Below, piece after piece: positions 16,427 to 24,339 of a stretch of DNA of 64,000 nt; positions within the stretch are counted from its first letter, which is position 1, and every line of letters begins with the position of its first letter. Below the pieces are notes generated by a model. That model was given only the letters and a program-made list of their open reading frames with translations. It was not told the origin of the DNA and did not search any database. The DNA comes from Rubellimicrobium arenae. Lineage in GTDB: Bacteria > Pseudomonadota > Alphaproteobacteria > Rhodobacterales > Rhodobacteraceae. The stretch covers positions 1 through 64,000 of the forward strand of contig NZ_JAFMST010000006.1 in the NCBI RefSeq assembly GCF_017916275.1, written 5' to 3'. The position numbers and the translations under genes are program-made.

Positions 16427-16499
16427 GACGATGATCCCGGAAAAGGCACGCGCGAAGGCCAGCCCGGGTTGGAACCCGGCCCCATGGCTCGCTGGGGTC

Positions 16500-16524
16500 A
16501 ACGCTTCGGCCCGCTTCGGGTTCC
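16500..16524 (-). promoter_or_regulatory. EcfG-type promoter of the transglutaminase operon
   Basis: On the minus strand GGAAC (16524-16520), a 16-nt spacer and CGTT (16503-16500) match the general stress consensus exactly. It lies about 75 nt before the ATG at 16426. Confidence 0.72.
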
Positions 16525-16643
16525 CCTGGGCAAGGCGCCGCCCGGCGGAGGGCGCAAGCCCGGCCACGGAACCCGGCCGACCGGCGCGGCGTTCTCGCCT
16601 CAGACCGTCATTGACGGATTCCCCATTGCCGCAGGAGGCTTCC

Positions 16644-16766
16644 TTGTTCGACCTGGCCGCGTCCCTCCTTCATCGCCTGCTCGACCTCATCGCGCCGTAC
16701 GGGCGGCAACCGGATCTGATCGCCATTCCGATCCGCCGCGACGACCGGCGCGGCCCGCGTCGCTGA
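16644..16766 (+). CDS. Possible 40-aa small protein (TTG start)
   Basis: AGGAGG (16633-16638) stands 5 nt before a TTG that opens a 41-codon frame. The frame encodes an amphipathic helix (LAASLLHRLLDLIAPYG) followed by a basic tail ending in RRGPRR. It is followed 40 nt later by a small membrane-protein gene on the same strand. The strong ribosome site is the main support; no family is recognised. Confidence 0.45.
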   Translation: MFDLAASLLHRLLDLIAPYGRQPDLIAIPIRRDDRRGPRR

Positions 16767-16806
16767 CGCGCGCACGGGCTCCGGCCCGTCAGCCGCCGAA
16801 CTCCCC

Positions 16807-17100
16807 ATGAACCCCCTGACCCTCGTCCTGGCCATGCTCACGGCCACGGTCGTGACCGGCCCCTTCATTGTGGCCGCCTTCGCCCTGGGCCTTTATGGCT
16901 GGCCGACGATCCTTCTCGCGCTGGCCCTGGGCTCGTTCGGCGCGGCGATCCTCGCCCGTCGTCTCGAACACGAGATCAAGCGCCAGGATCCCGCCTGGGA
17001 TGAGCTCCGCGACTGCGCCCGCCCTTTTGCGGTGGTTCGCCCGCGCGTGGATGACACGCGCGCCGAACGGTTCGACCCGCGCCGCCACTGGCGGCATTGA
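16807..17100 (+). CDS. Small inner-membrane protein, unknown function
   Basis: A 97-aa protein with two hydrophobic helices (about residues 3-27 and 30-50) and a charged C-terminal half of about 45 residues rich in Arg and Asp. The ribosome site is weak. No family is recognised. It lies between the possible 40-aa frame and the EcfG-type promoter of the Gly/Ser-rich protein gene, and could belong to the same envelope-stress neighbourhood. Confidence 0.6.
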   Translation: MNPLTLVLAMLTATVVTGPFIVAAFALGLYGWPTILLALALGSFGAAILARRLEHEIKRQDPAWDELRDCARPFAVVRPRVDDTRAERFDPRRHWRH

Positions 17101-17149
17101 TCCCTCCACAGCCCGGACCCAGACCGGGAGGTTCCCGTCTTCGCATCGG

Positions 17150-17174
17150 GGAACCTCAAGCCGAAGCGCGCGTT
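17150..17174 (+). promoter_or_regulatory. EcfG-type promoter of the Gly/Ser-rich/holin/DUF3618 cluster
   Basis: GGAAC (17150-17154), 16-nt spacer, CGTT (17171-17174): an exact match to the general stress consensus. GGAAC forms one arm of an inverted repeat with AGGTTCCC at 17129-17136. The gene start at 17307 is about 130 nt downstream. Confidence 0.7.
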
Positions 17175-17306
17175 TGGCCCGCGTCACGACCTCGTCACGA
17201 CCCTGCGATCCGCACCCTGGGCGCGACCGGCGCCGCGCCGCCCCAGTTCCTTGCCAGGAGTTGCAGGCGTCCGGGATCCGGGTCGGCACCCCCTAAGGAG
17301 ACCCCG

Positions 17307-18245
17307 ATGACCGATACCAGCATGAGCGACGCAACCAGCCAAGGCTCCTCCATCGCGAGCAGCCTTTCGGACGCCGGGCGCGACACCTACCAGCAAGTGA
17401 AGTCGAAGGCGATGGACGCGGTCTCGCGCACCACGGACGCGGCCCGCACCCAGGCCATGGACCAGGCCGAGACGGCCAAGGACGCCCTCGCCTCGACGGG
17501 CGACCGCCTGGCCCAGTCGCTGCGGAGCGCGGTGGACGGAGGCGACGACTCCATCCAGGCGCGCCTCATGGCCGCTGCGGCGGACAGCATCTCCAACGTC
17601 TCGAATTCGCTGCGCGGGCGCAGCTTCCAGGACCTGCTGGCCCAGACCGAATCCTTTGCCCGCCGCAACCCGGGCGCCTTCGTCGCGGCGGCGGCGCTGG
17701 CCGGCTTCGCCTTTGCCCGATTCGCCCGTGCCTCCTCGACCTCGTCGTCCTACGGCAGCGGGCAGTTCCAGGATGACTCCTACGGCGGGAGCCAATCCTC
17801 CGGCGGATATGGCGCCAGCTCCTATGGCTCGAGCTCCTATGGCTCGTCTGGGCTGGGCGGCACGTCGGGGGCCGGCGGCCCCTCCTACGGCACTTCCTCG
17901 GTCGGCGGCACCGCTGCCATGGGCGGCATGGACAGCGCCGGCGGCTTGGGCGGAACCGGCGATGTCGGCGGCTCCTCCATGGGCGCGGGGTCGGGCTCCG
18001 GTCTCGGGTCGGGCGGCGACTACGCCGGCGGCGGCTCCTTCGGAGTGGGCACCGGTGGCGGCTACGGCGCAGGACGGACCGGCGGCTCGGTCAGCACCAG
18101 CGGCATGAGCACCCATGACGACGACCTCGACGACGTGGGGTCGATCGCGGACGACGGCATGGGCGGCGGCAGCGCCTCGGGCGATGCCGGCACCGCCACC
18201 CCGAATTCGTCGGGGGACACCTCCAACAGAGGTTACGACAGGTAG
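17307..18245 (+). CDS. Gly/Ser-rich protein with helical N-terminus and one membrane segment
   Basis: A 312-aa protein. Residues 1-115 form a charged helical region with regular Ala/Asp/Gln spacing, resembling DUF883/nutrient-deprivation-induced proteins. A hydrophobic stretch PGAFVAAAALAGFAFARFA lies near 120-140. The rest is low-complexity Gly/Ser/Tyr repeats (SSYGSSSYGSSG and similar) ending in an acidic, Gly-rich tail. AAGGAG precedes the ATG. It is the first of three closely spaced genes (holin-like, DUF3618) that recur together in alphaproteobacteria and are probably stress-induced envelope proteins. The repetitive tail may form a flexible or self-associating region. Confidence 0.85.
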   Translation: MTDTSMSDATSQGSSIASSLSDAGRDTYQQVKSKAMDAVSRTTDAARTQAMDQAETAKDALASTGDRLAQSLRSAVDGGDDSIQARLMAAAADSISNVSNSLRGRSFQDLLAQTESFARRNPGAFVAAAALAGFAFARFARASSTSSSYGSGQFQDDSYGGSQSSGGYGASSYGSSSYGSSGLGGTSGAGGPSYGTSSVGGTAAMGGMDSAGGLGGTGDVGGSSMGAGSGSGLGSGGDYAGGGSFGVGTGGGYGAGRTGGSVSTSGMSTHDDDLDDVGSIADDGMGGGSASGDAGTATPNSSGDTSNRGYDR

Positions 18246-18251
18246 GATGAG

Positions 18252-18662
18252 ATGAGCTTCGACGCCGATCCCCGACCGACGGGCTCACTCCTGAGCGACG
18301 CGATCAACCAGTTGACCCGCCTCGTGCGGGGAGAGGTCGCGCTCGCCAAGGCCGAAGTGGCCCAGAACATCCGCAACGCCGGTCTGGGCGTCGGCCTCCT
18401 CGTGGGGGCCCTCGTCCTGGCGTTGGTTGCGCTTCATGTCCTCGCGGCGGCCCTCGTTGCCGCGCTGTCCAACTGGATCGGCCCGGGCTGGGCCGCGCTC
18501 CTCGTGGGTGTGGTCATCCTGGTTGTGGCCGTCATCCTCGCGCTCAGGGGGCTGAACGCGCTGAAACCCGAAAACCTGGCGCCCAGCCGCACCGTCCGCA
18601 GCGTGCAGGCCGACGCCCAAGCCATCAAGGAGACCGTTGCAAATGGCAACCACAAGCACTGA
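18252..18662 (+). CDS. Phage holin family protein (holin 3_6-like)
   Basis: A 136-aa protein of the so-called phage holin superfamily III type that is chromosomal in many alphaproteobacteria. An amphipathic N-terminus (LLSDAINQLTRLVRGEVALAKAEV) is followed by two membrane helices (about 45-72 and 78-102) and a polar tail. No phage genes surround it, so a lysis role is unlikely; I infer an envelope stress role with its neighbours. It begins 6 nt after the Gly/Ser-rich gene and overlaps the DUF3618 gene. Confidence 0.85.
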   Translation: MSFDADPRPTGSLLSDAINQLTRLVRGEVALAKAEVAQNIRNAGLGVGLLVGALVLALVALHVLAAALVAALSNWIGPGWAALLVGVVILVVAVILALRGLNALKPENLAPSRTVRSVQADAQAIKETVANGNHKH

Positions 18663-19749
18663 TCCGCGCGACATCGAGGCCGACCTCGACCGCGAACGCG
18701 CGGCACTGGCCGATACCCTGGACACCTTGTCCGAACGGGTGTCGGTGGACAACCTGGCCAAGGAAGCGCTGGGCATGCTCAAGTCCCACGCCGGCAGCGC
18801 CACCAGCACCATCGACCACGCGGTCCGGGCGAACCCGCTCGCCGTCGCGCTGATCGGGGCCGGGATCGCCTGGATGTTCGTCGGACCCCGCATGAAAGGG
18901 TCCTCGAGCTCGTCCAGCCAGTCCTCGGGCTATGCGGGCGGCCTTCAGCATGACGACCGGGGCTGGGCCTCGGCCGACAACCGGGCGTCCGACTATGGCC
19001 GGGTGGGCTACGTTCCGTCCGACAACGACGACGACCACGCCTGGTCGCGCGAGGCGACCGGCTTGCGGGCCCGCGCCTCGGCGGCGCTCCACCGCATCGA
19101 GCAGGAAGCCAAGTCCTACTACGACAGCCTTCGGCACGCGCTGCCGGGGTCCGGCTCGTCCTCCTCGTCGGGCGGCTCCCGCGATTTCGAGGCCGAGCGC
19201 CAGTCGGTGATCTCCAACTTCACCAGCGACCTGCGCACCCGCTTTGCCTCGGGCCTCGACAGCCTGCCCGAAGGCTCGCGCCAGCAGATCATCGCCGCGC
19301 GCGAACGCGCCTATGGCGCGATGCTCCGGGCCGAGCGCGTCGGCCGCGATGTCGTCCGCGATCCGTCCCGCGCCATGGAGGAGCACCCGCTCGTGGCCGG
19401 CTCGGTGGCCTTCGCGCTCGGCGCGGCCGTGGCTGCGATCCTGCCCAGCACCGACGCGGAAAACCGTGCCTTCGGTTCCGAGCGTGACCGGCTGATGAAC
19501 GAAGCCTCGCGCCTTCTGCGGGAAGAGCGGTCGCGTGCGATGCAGATCGCGGGCTCGCTGGGCCAGGAGGTCAAGGCCGCCGCCCAAGAGACCGTCGAGG
19601 CGATGGTGGATACCGCGACCCAGAAGGCCTCCCAGGCCGCGACCCGCGTCACCGACCGCGCCTCCGAGGAGTTCCGGAACATCCAGGGCCAAGGCGGCTC
19701 CGGCTCCTCGCCCTCGATGGCCGGGCCGGGCGATCCGGTCATCGGCTGA
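18643..19749 (+). CDS. DUF3618 domain protein
   Basis: A 368-aa protein. Its N-terminus (DPRDIEADLDRERAALADTLDTLSERV) matches the DUF3618 pattern, followed by a short hydrophobic segment at about 63-80 (NPLAVALIGAGIAWMFVGP). Then comes a long helical region with a second hydrophobic stretch near 250-268 and a C-terminal Ala/Gln/Thr-rich coiled-coil-like part. AAGGAG lies 10 nt before the ATG at 18643. An in-frame TTG at 18637 is closer but less likely. The start overlaps the holin gene by 20 nt, so the two are coupled. A strong bidirectional terminator follows. Confidence 0.85.
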   Translation: MATTSTDPRDIEADLDRERAALADTLDTLSERVSVDNLAKEALGMLKSHAGSATSTIDHAVRANPLAVALIGAGIAWMFVGPRMKGSSSSSSQSSGYAGGLQHDDRGWASADNRASDYGRVGYVPSDNDDDHAWSREATGLRARASAALHRIEQEAKSYYDSLRHALPGSGSSSSSGGSRDFEAERQSVISNFTSDLRTRFASGLDSLPEGSRQQIIAARERAYGAMLRAERVGRDVVRDPSRAMEEHPLVAGSVAFALGAAVAAILPSTDAENRAFGSERDRLMNEASRLLREERSRAMQIAGSLGQEVKAAAQETVEAMVDTATQKASQAATRVTDRASEEFRNIQGQGGSGSSPSMAGPGDPVIG

Positions 19750-19770
19750 CCAGCCCCCCTCTGAAAACGC

Positions 19771-19797
19771 AAAGGCCCGGGTTCGTCCCGGGCCTTT
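19771..19797. terminator. Bidirectional terminator between DUF3618 and phospholipase D genes
   Basis: A perfect 11-bp inverted repeat, AAAGGCCCGGG / CCCGGGCCTTT, with a 5-nt loop. A-tracts and T-tracts on both sides allow it to work for the convergent genes on both strands. Confidence 0.85.
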
Positions 19798-19841
19798 CCA
19801 TGTTCTGCCTTGGGTCTCATCCCGCTGGGAGACGATCTGCC

Positions 19842-21497
19842 TCAGACCATCTCCTCGGGGACTCCGGGCACCGCTTGGCCGAGGCGCTCGGCCGCCTTCA
19901 GGTCATAGGGCACGACAAAGCCTTCGCGGTGCTCGGGCGGGCGGCGCGCGTTGCGCAGCGCCAGGAGCCGCCACATGGTCGCTGCCTGGGCCGGGTCGAG
20001 ATAGCGGGGATCGGGGTCCGCGGGCAGCCAATGCCGCATGACCCGTTCCCGCAAGCGGCGCGCGTCCTGCGGATTGCGGAGGAGCACGCCGGCCTCCGTG
20101 TCCCAGCGCAGGCTGCGGCCATTGAGGTTGGCCGACGACACGATCGCCGCCGTGTCGTCGAAGATCGAGATCTTGGCATGGATGTACACGAGCGGCGCCC
20201 CGAGGACATGGCCGCGCCGCTCGGCCGCCATGGGCTCCGCCGGCTCGTCCGCGCCGGAAAAGACCTCCGGCCCGTCCTTGCCCTCGGGACCTGCGGCGTC
20301 CGGGCCATCGTGACTGGGGCGCGGGTGCCGCCGGGGCTGGGCGGCTCCGCCCACGAACAGGCGGGGTCCGAAGGCCCGCTCCAGGATCCGGAGGCACTTG
20401 GCCTGCAGATGCTCTCCGTAACGGGTGTCGATGCCCCAGGCACGGCCGAACGCCACCTCCTCGGGGGCAGCCGGCAGGATCAGGATCAGGCTGAGCTTGG
20501 GCCGCATCCGTCCCGCCCGCGCCAGGCAGCGCGCAAGGCGCGTGTCGCGGAAGAACTGCGTTTCGAGATAGATCAGCGATTCGGCGCGGCTCGCGAGCAT
20601 TTCGTGAGCCTCGAGGATCTCCTGCGTCACCGGCTCGGGACCGAAGCCCAGCCAGGGGCGGCCCCGCGTGCGCGACAGCGTGCGCAAGAGGCGCCGTTGC
20701 GGCGGGGGTGGCGCCCGCCCCGCCGTCACATCCAGGAAGCTTTCGAGATGGGTCTGGGCCTCGCGCACGACAGGGCCTTCGACCATGAGCTGGAGGTCCT
20801 GCCAGGTCTCCGCGCCGGGGCGGTCGTGGTCAGGCGTGTCCCAGCGCCGCTCATCGAGGTCAAGGCCCCCGATATACAGCTTCTGGCGGTCGAACACCGC
20901 AAGCTTCTGGTGGTGCGTGGCCGGGTGCAGGACGGGGAGCCGCCAGGGCCGGGCCCGAACCCGTCCGTCCGGACCGATGCGGAGCAGCCCGGCGAGGCCC
21001 GGCATGTCGCGCAATGCCGAGATGCGACGCACCGGATCGCGGGCGTTCAGCCAGCGCGCGGTCCGTGCGAGGCTCACGGCGACCTGCGGCCACAGGACGG
21101 CGCGGGGCAGGCGCCCGGTCACCGCGGGATGCATGGCCGCGCAGACCCTCAACCGCTCCGGGGCGCCCGAGGCCTCGCCGGCCGCAAGGACCTGGCGCAC
21201 GGCCGCCCAGGTGCCCCGGTGAAGCGATGGCCGCGCCACCGGATCGAAGTCCGAGATGATGAGGTTGATGGAAACGCCACGGCGGAGCGCATCCGCCACG
21301 AGGTCGAACCAGGTCGATCCTATGGCGCGCGCCTCGGAGCTGCGCAGGCGGGTGCGCAGGTCGAAGATGCGGAACGAAGCCCAGATTTCGGACTCGGCCG
21401 CCAGCACCGCCCGCTCGAAGGCCGGAAAGGCTTCAGCGGCGGTCAGTAGAATCTCGGTCTTGGTGCGATCCCGCACCAGGCCCGTCACATGCTGCAT
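19842..21497 (-). CDS. Phospholipase D-like domain protein
   Basis: A 551-aa protein with two HKD-type motifs: HHQKLAVFDRQKLYIGG near residues 194-210 and IHAKISIFDDTAAIVSSAN near 440-458, each with the H-x-K-x4-D spacing of the phospholipase D superfamily. No signal peptide or membrane segment is clear, and the length suits a cardiolipin-synthase or phosphodiesterase-like enzyme. The likely reaction is phosphatidyl or phosphodiester transfer, but the substrate is not determined. A GGAAC-N16-TGTT element sits about 27 nt before the start, suggesting stress control. Confidence 0.9.
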   Translation of the reverse strand: MQHVTGLVRDRTKTEILLTAAEAFPAFERAVLAAESEIWASFRIFDLRTRLRSSEARAIGSTWFDLVADALRRGVSINLIISDFDPVARPSLHRGTWAAVRQVLAAGEASGAPERLRVCAAMHPAVTGRLPRAVLWPQVAVSLARTARWLNARDPVRRISALRDMPGLAGLLRIGPDGRVRARPWRLPVLHPATHHQKLAVFDRQKLYIGGLDLDERRWDTPDHDRPGAETWQDLQLMVEGPVVREAQTHLESFLDVTAGRAPPPPQRRLLRTLSRTRGRPWLGFGPEPVTQEILEAHEMLASRAESLIYLETQFFRDTRLARCLARAGRMRPKLSLILILPAAPEEVAFGRAWGIDTRYGEHLQAKCLRILERAFGPRLFVGGAAQPRRHPRPSHDGPDAAGPEGKDGPEVFSGADEPAEPMAAERRGHVLGAPLVYIHAKISIFDDTAAIVSSANLNGRSLRWDTEAGVLLRNPQDARRLRERVMRHWLPADPDPRYLDPAQAATMWRLLALRNARRPPEHREGFVVPYDLKAAERLGQAVPGVPEEMV

Positions 21498-21523
21498 GGT
21501 CCTGCTCGGTATGTCACAAGGTC

Positions 21524-21548
21524 AACACACCGTGGCGCACAAGGTTCC
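21524..21548 (-). promoter_or_regulatory. Candidate EcfG-type promoter of the phospholipase D gene
   Basis: On the minus strand GGAAC (21548-21544), N16, TGTT (21527-21524). The -35 element and spacing are canonical, but the -10 begins with T instead of C. The ATG at 21497 is 27 nt away. Confidence 0.45.
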
Positions 21549-21554
21549 GGGTGC

Positions 21555-23381
21555 TCAGGCCGAGTGCCGTTCCTCGCCGCCTTCGAGAGGGTGGATCCCG
21601 AATTCGAGCCGCAGGGTGAACCGGCCGTCCTGCATCGCCGTCTCGACCTGGCCGCCCAGCTGACTGGCGAACGCCATGACGAGCTGGCGGCCGAGGCCCG
21701 TTCCTTCCGGCTCGGTGGCCTGCGGGCTCCCGTCGCGGACCGAGTTGATGATCGTCAGCTCGGCCCGGTTGGGTCCCACGGGAATGAACCGCAGGACCAG
21801 GCGGGGCGAGGACTCCCCGGGTTCCGGCTCTGCGTATTTGATGGCGTTGGTCAGCCCTTCGGTCAGCAGCAGGGACAGCGGGACGGCCTGATCGGGCGTG
21901 AGCGGGATCGGCGCGAAGTCGGATTCGATCCGGAAGGTCCGCCCGGGGGCCGAGGCCATGCCGACGATCTGCCGGGTGATGTCGCCCAGGAGCTCGTCCG
22001 CGCGCACGTCGGCCAGGCCCGAGGTCTGGTAGAGCTCCTTGTGGACGGTGGCGAGGCTCATGACCCGCTCCTGCAGCCCCTGCATCAGGGCGCGGGTTTC
22101 GGGCGACCGCGCGCGCCGCATTTGCATGTTCATGATCGAGGCGATGAGCTGAAGGTTGTTCTTCACCCGGTGGTGAACCTCGCGCAGCAGCACCTCGCGC
22201 TGGTGGACCGTGTCCTCGAGCTCGGCCTCGTCATGGAGGATCGTGTCGGTCATCCGCAGGAAGGCGTTGCCGACGTCGCGGATCTCGGACGGCGCGCGCG
22301 ACATGTCGAGATCGCCGACGACGCGGCTGCCCGAGGCGAAGCTGCCGATCGCCCGCCCCAGCCGGCGGATGTAGCGCGACACCAGTCGCTCCGCCGCGGC
22401 CCAGGCCACTATGAGGCTGCCCCCGTACATCAGCACGGCCAGGAAGAACGGTGCGACGATCGACACGGGCCCGAGATGCAGCGCCTCCTTGGCCGGCACG
22501 GAGCCCAGGGCGAAGAGCTCGCCTGGAATGACAGGCACCATCGAATAGACGCGGTCCTGTCCCGCCGCCGTCGAGGCGGAGAAGTTCCCCTGCCTTTCGG
22601 AGACATGGGCGAGCAGATCCCTGTCCGCGGGAAGGATGTCGGCGACACGGTCCAACCCTGTCGAGGCCGTCAGGACCACGCCATCCCGGTTGAAGGTGAC
22701 GAAATCCGGCGCGTCCCGCAGGCCGCCCCCGGCGTCGGGAATCGGTGCCTCGGCCGACAGCGCGGCGTGCGGCAACGCCAGCGCGACATAGCCGGAATAG
22801 CCGCCGGTCTCCCCGACGACCGGCTGGACCACGAGGACGATCGACGTGCCCGAGACCGGGCCTCGGGGGTTGACGATGATCTTGGGCCGCAGGTCGCGGA
22901 TCAGGTCCTGGAACACCGGATCGCCGGAATAGTCGTGGGCGGCTCCGTTCGAGGCGCAGGTCATGTCGCCGCTGACGGGGACATAGGCCGCAACCGAATA
23001 TTGCGGACTGATCGACACCAGCTGCGACATGGCAGCGTCGCAGGCGGCCTCGTCATCCAGAAGGGGTCCGACAGTGCGGGCCAGCGCGGACGCCGTCCCC
23101 TGGGCCTCGCGGATGAAGCCGGTGACGGGCGCGCTCACCCGCAGGGTTTCGCCCATCAGGACGGCAGCCCGCTGCTGCTGGGCGGCATCAAGCCAGGCGT
23201 TCGCCTGCAGGAGCGAGATCAGCCCAAGCGGCAGGAGCGCGACGGCCAGAAGGGCTGCCAGCCGAAAGCCGAGGCGGTGGAAGAAGGGAGGACGAGGAGA
23301 CATGGCGGACGAACGGCGAAGCCGGTCGGACGACCGACCGGCTTGGGCCGTGACAGGATGCGTGGCGGCGAGGTCGGACAT
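21555..23381 (-). CDS. Sensor histidine kinase (HisKA_2/HWE type), putative input to the general stress response
   Basis: A membrane kinase of up to 608 aa. A first membrane helix (LAALLAVALLPLGLISLLQA, about 38-57) is followed by a periplasmic sensing region to about 300, a second helix at about 305-330, a HAMP-like linker, then LLREVHHRVKNNLQ with the phosphorylated His. The ATP-binding domain ends in TGLGRQLVMAF. An alternative ATG at 23303 would shorten it by 26 residues; neither start has a clear ribosome site. It begins 35 nt after the ecfG stop in the nepR-ecfG-kinase operon. This is the usual place of a PhyK-type kinase that phosphorylates PhyR (inference from position and family). 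Confidence 0.9.
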   Translation of the reverse strand: MSDLAATHPVTAQAGRSSDRLRRSSAMSPRPPFFHRLGFRLAALLAVALLPLGLISLLQANAWLDAAQQQRAAVLMGETLRVSAPVTGFIREAQGTASALARTVGPLLDDEAACDAAMSQLVSISPQYSVAAYVPVSGDMTCASNGAAHDYSGDPVFQDLIRDLRPKIIVNPRGPVSGTSIVLVVQPVVGETGGYSGYVALALPHAALSAEAPIPDAGGGLRDAPDFVTFNRDGVVLTASTGLDRVADILPADRDLLAHVSERQGNFSASTAAGQDRVYSMVPVIPGELFALGSVPAKEALHLGPVSIVAPFFLAVLMYGGSLIVAWAAAERLVSRYIRRLGRAIGSFASGSRVVGDLDMSRAPSEIRDVGNAFLRMTDTILHDEAELEDTVHQREVLLREVHHRVKNNLQLIASIMNMQMRRARSPETRALMQGLQERVMSLATVHKELYQTSGLADVRADELLGDITRQIVGMASAPGRTFRIESDFAPIPLTPDQAVPLSLLLTEGLTNAIKYAEPEPGESSPRLVLRFIPVGPNRAELTIINSVRDGSPQATEPEGTGLGRQLVMAFASQLGGQVETAMQDGRFTLRLEFGIHPLEGGEERHSA

Positions 23382-23416
23382 TCAGGCTACGGGTCGGCCC
23401 CCTGGCCGGCGGATCG

Positions 23417-24088
23417 TCATGCCGCCCGGACCCCGGACTTGCCCAGCACCGCCAGCGTGGCCCCATCGACTCCCGAGAGAAGCTCCTCTCCCTCCTCAAG
23501 GCCCAGCATCTCGGCCAGGCGGGCGCGGGCGCGATTGGCGCGGCTCTTCACGGTGCCGACGGCCACCCCCATCATGATGGACGCTTCCTCGTAGGCGAAG
23601 CCTGACGCGCCCACCAGGATGAGAACCTCGCGATGCTCGGGCGAGAGCTGGTCGAAGGCGCGGCGGAAATCGGCCAGGGCGAGCCGTCCGTCATGGCTGG
23701 GCTTTTCGCAGAGCGCGGCAGCGTAGACGCCTTCGGGATCGGCCACCTCCCGCCGGGTCTTGCGTTTATCGGAGTAGAAGGTATTCCGTAGGATCGTGAA
23801 CAGCCACGCTCTCAGGTTCGAGCCCGGCTGGAACTTGTCCAGATTGGTCCATGCCTTGACGATCGTATCCTGCACGAGGTCGTCAGCGGCGGCGACATTG
23901 CGGGTCAGCGAAATGGCAAAGGCGCGAAGGGCGCCAAGATGCTCGGGGAGTTCGTCGCGCGGGTCGCGGGCACCGATGGGGAGAACGCCTTCCGGTCGGC
24001 CTACGATCACGCCCGACCCTCTGTCGTCAGTCGCTCCAGGAACCTCGGCCTTCGGCTCCGGGACCCCCGTGGCCTGGGGTTCCCTCAT
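23417..24088 (-). CDS. ecfG: General stress response sigma factor EcfG
   Basis: A 223-aa ECF sigma factor. Region 2 covers about residues 50-120 (LPEHLGALRAFAISLTRN, AADDLVQDTIVKAW, NLRAWLFTILRNTFYSDKRK). Region 4 covers about 140-200 (LSPEHREVLILVGASGFAYEE, then GTVKSRANRARARL). It directs RNA polymerase to GGAAC-N16/17-CGTT promoters when released from NepR. The ATG overlaps the nepR stop by 4 nt, which supports this start despite a long, poorly conserved N-terminus of about 45 residues. It is transcribed from its own promoter in front of nepR. Confidence 0.94.
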   Translation of the reverse strand: MREPQATGVPEPKAEVPGATDDRGSGVIVGRPEGVLPIGARDPRDELPEHLGALRAFAISLTRNVAAADDLVQDTIVKAWTNLDKFQPGSNLRAWLFTILRNTFYSDKRKTRREVADPEGVYAAALCEKPSHDGRLALADFRRAFDQLSPEHREVLILVGASGFAYEEASIMMGVAVGTVKSRANRARARLAEMLGLEEGEELLSGVDGATLAVLGKSGVRAA

Positions 24089-24243
24089 TGGCCGCCCTCC
24101 TTGGAACGCAGGCGCGCGATCAGGTCCTTGAACCGGTCAGGGATCTCTTCGGTCAGCGCTTCCTCGTACACGCGCTTCAGGTTTTCATCGATCTGCTGAT
24201 GAAGCCTGCTTTTCCCCTTGTTTTCGGCCATTTCCACATACAT
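24085..24243 (-). CDS. nepR: Anti-sigma factor NepR
   Basis: A small protein of about 52 residues that binds EcfG in unstressed cells and is sequestered by phosphorylated PhyR. The core RLHQQIDENLKRVYEEAL followed by EEIPDRFKDLIARLR is the NepR signature. The frame opens at 24279, but that codon would coincide with the predicted transcription start. Starts at 24243 or 24231 (MAENKGKS) are more reasonable; I give 24243. It is first in the operon nepR-ecfG-kinase, overlapping ecfG by 4 nt. Confidence 0.88.
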   Translation of the reverse strand: MYVEMAENKGKSRLHQQIDENLKRVYEEALTEEIPDRFKDLIARLRSKEGGQ

Positions 24244-24281
24244 GCCCAAGACTGTCCCCGCGCTCGTCCCTATAACCATTC

Positions 24282-24314
24282 GGAACCGAACGCGCGAGAG
24301 ATGCGTTCGGTTCC
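24282..24314. promoter_or_regulatory. Symmetric bidirectional EcfG promoter between nepR and phyR
   Basis: A perfect 12-bp inverted repeat (24282-24293 and 24303-24314, spacer 9 nt) begins GGAACCGAACGC. Read rightward it gives GGAAC-N17-CGTT (24282-24286, 24304-24307) toward phyR. Read leftward it gives GGAAC-N17-CGTT (24314-24310, 24293-24290) toward nepR. One palindrome therefore encodes two overlapping autoregulatory promoters. Confidence 0.85.
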
Positions 24315-24339
24315 AGGGAGAGATCTAGAGGGATAATTC

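Noticed and set aside
18252-18662. Evidence of a prophage from the holin-like gene
   Set aside because: No lysin, structural, integrase or terminase genes occur nearby; this holin-like family is chromosomal and travels with DUF3618.
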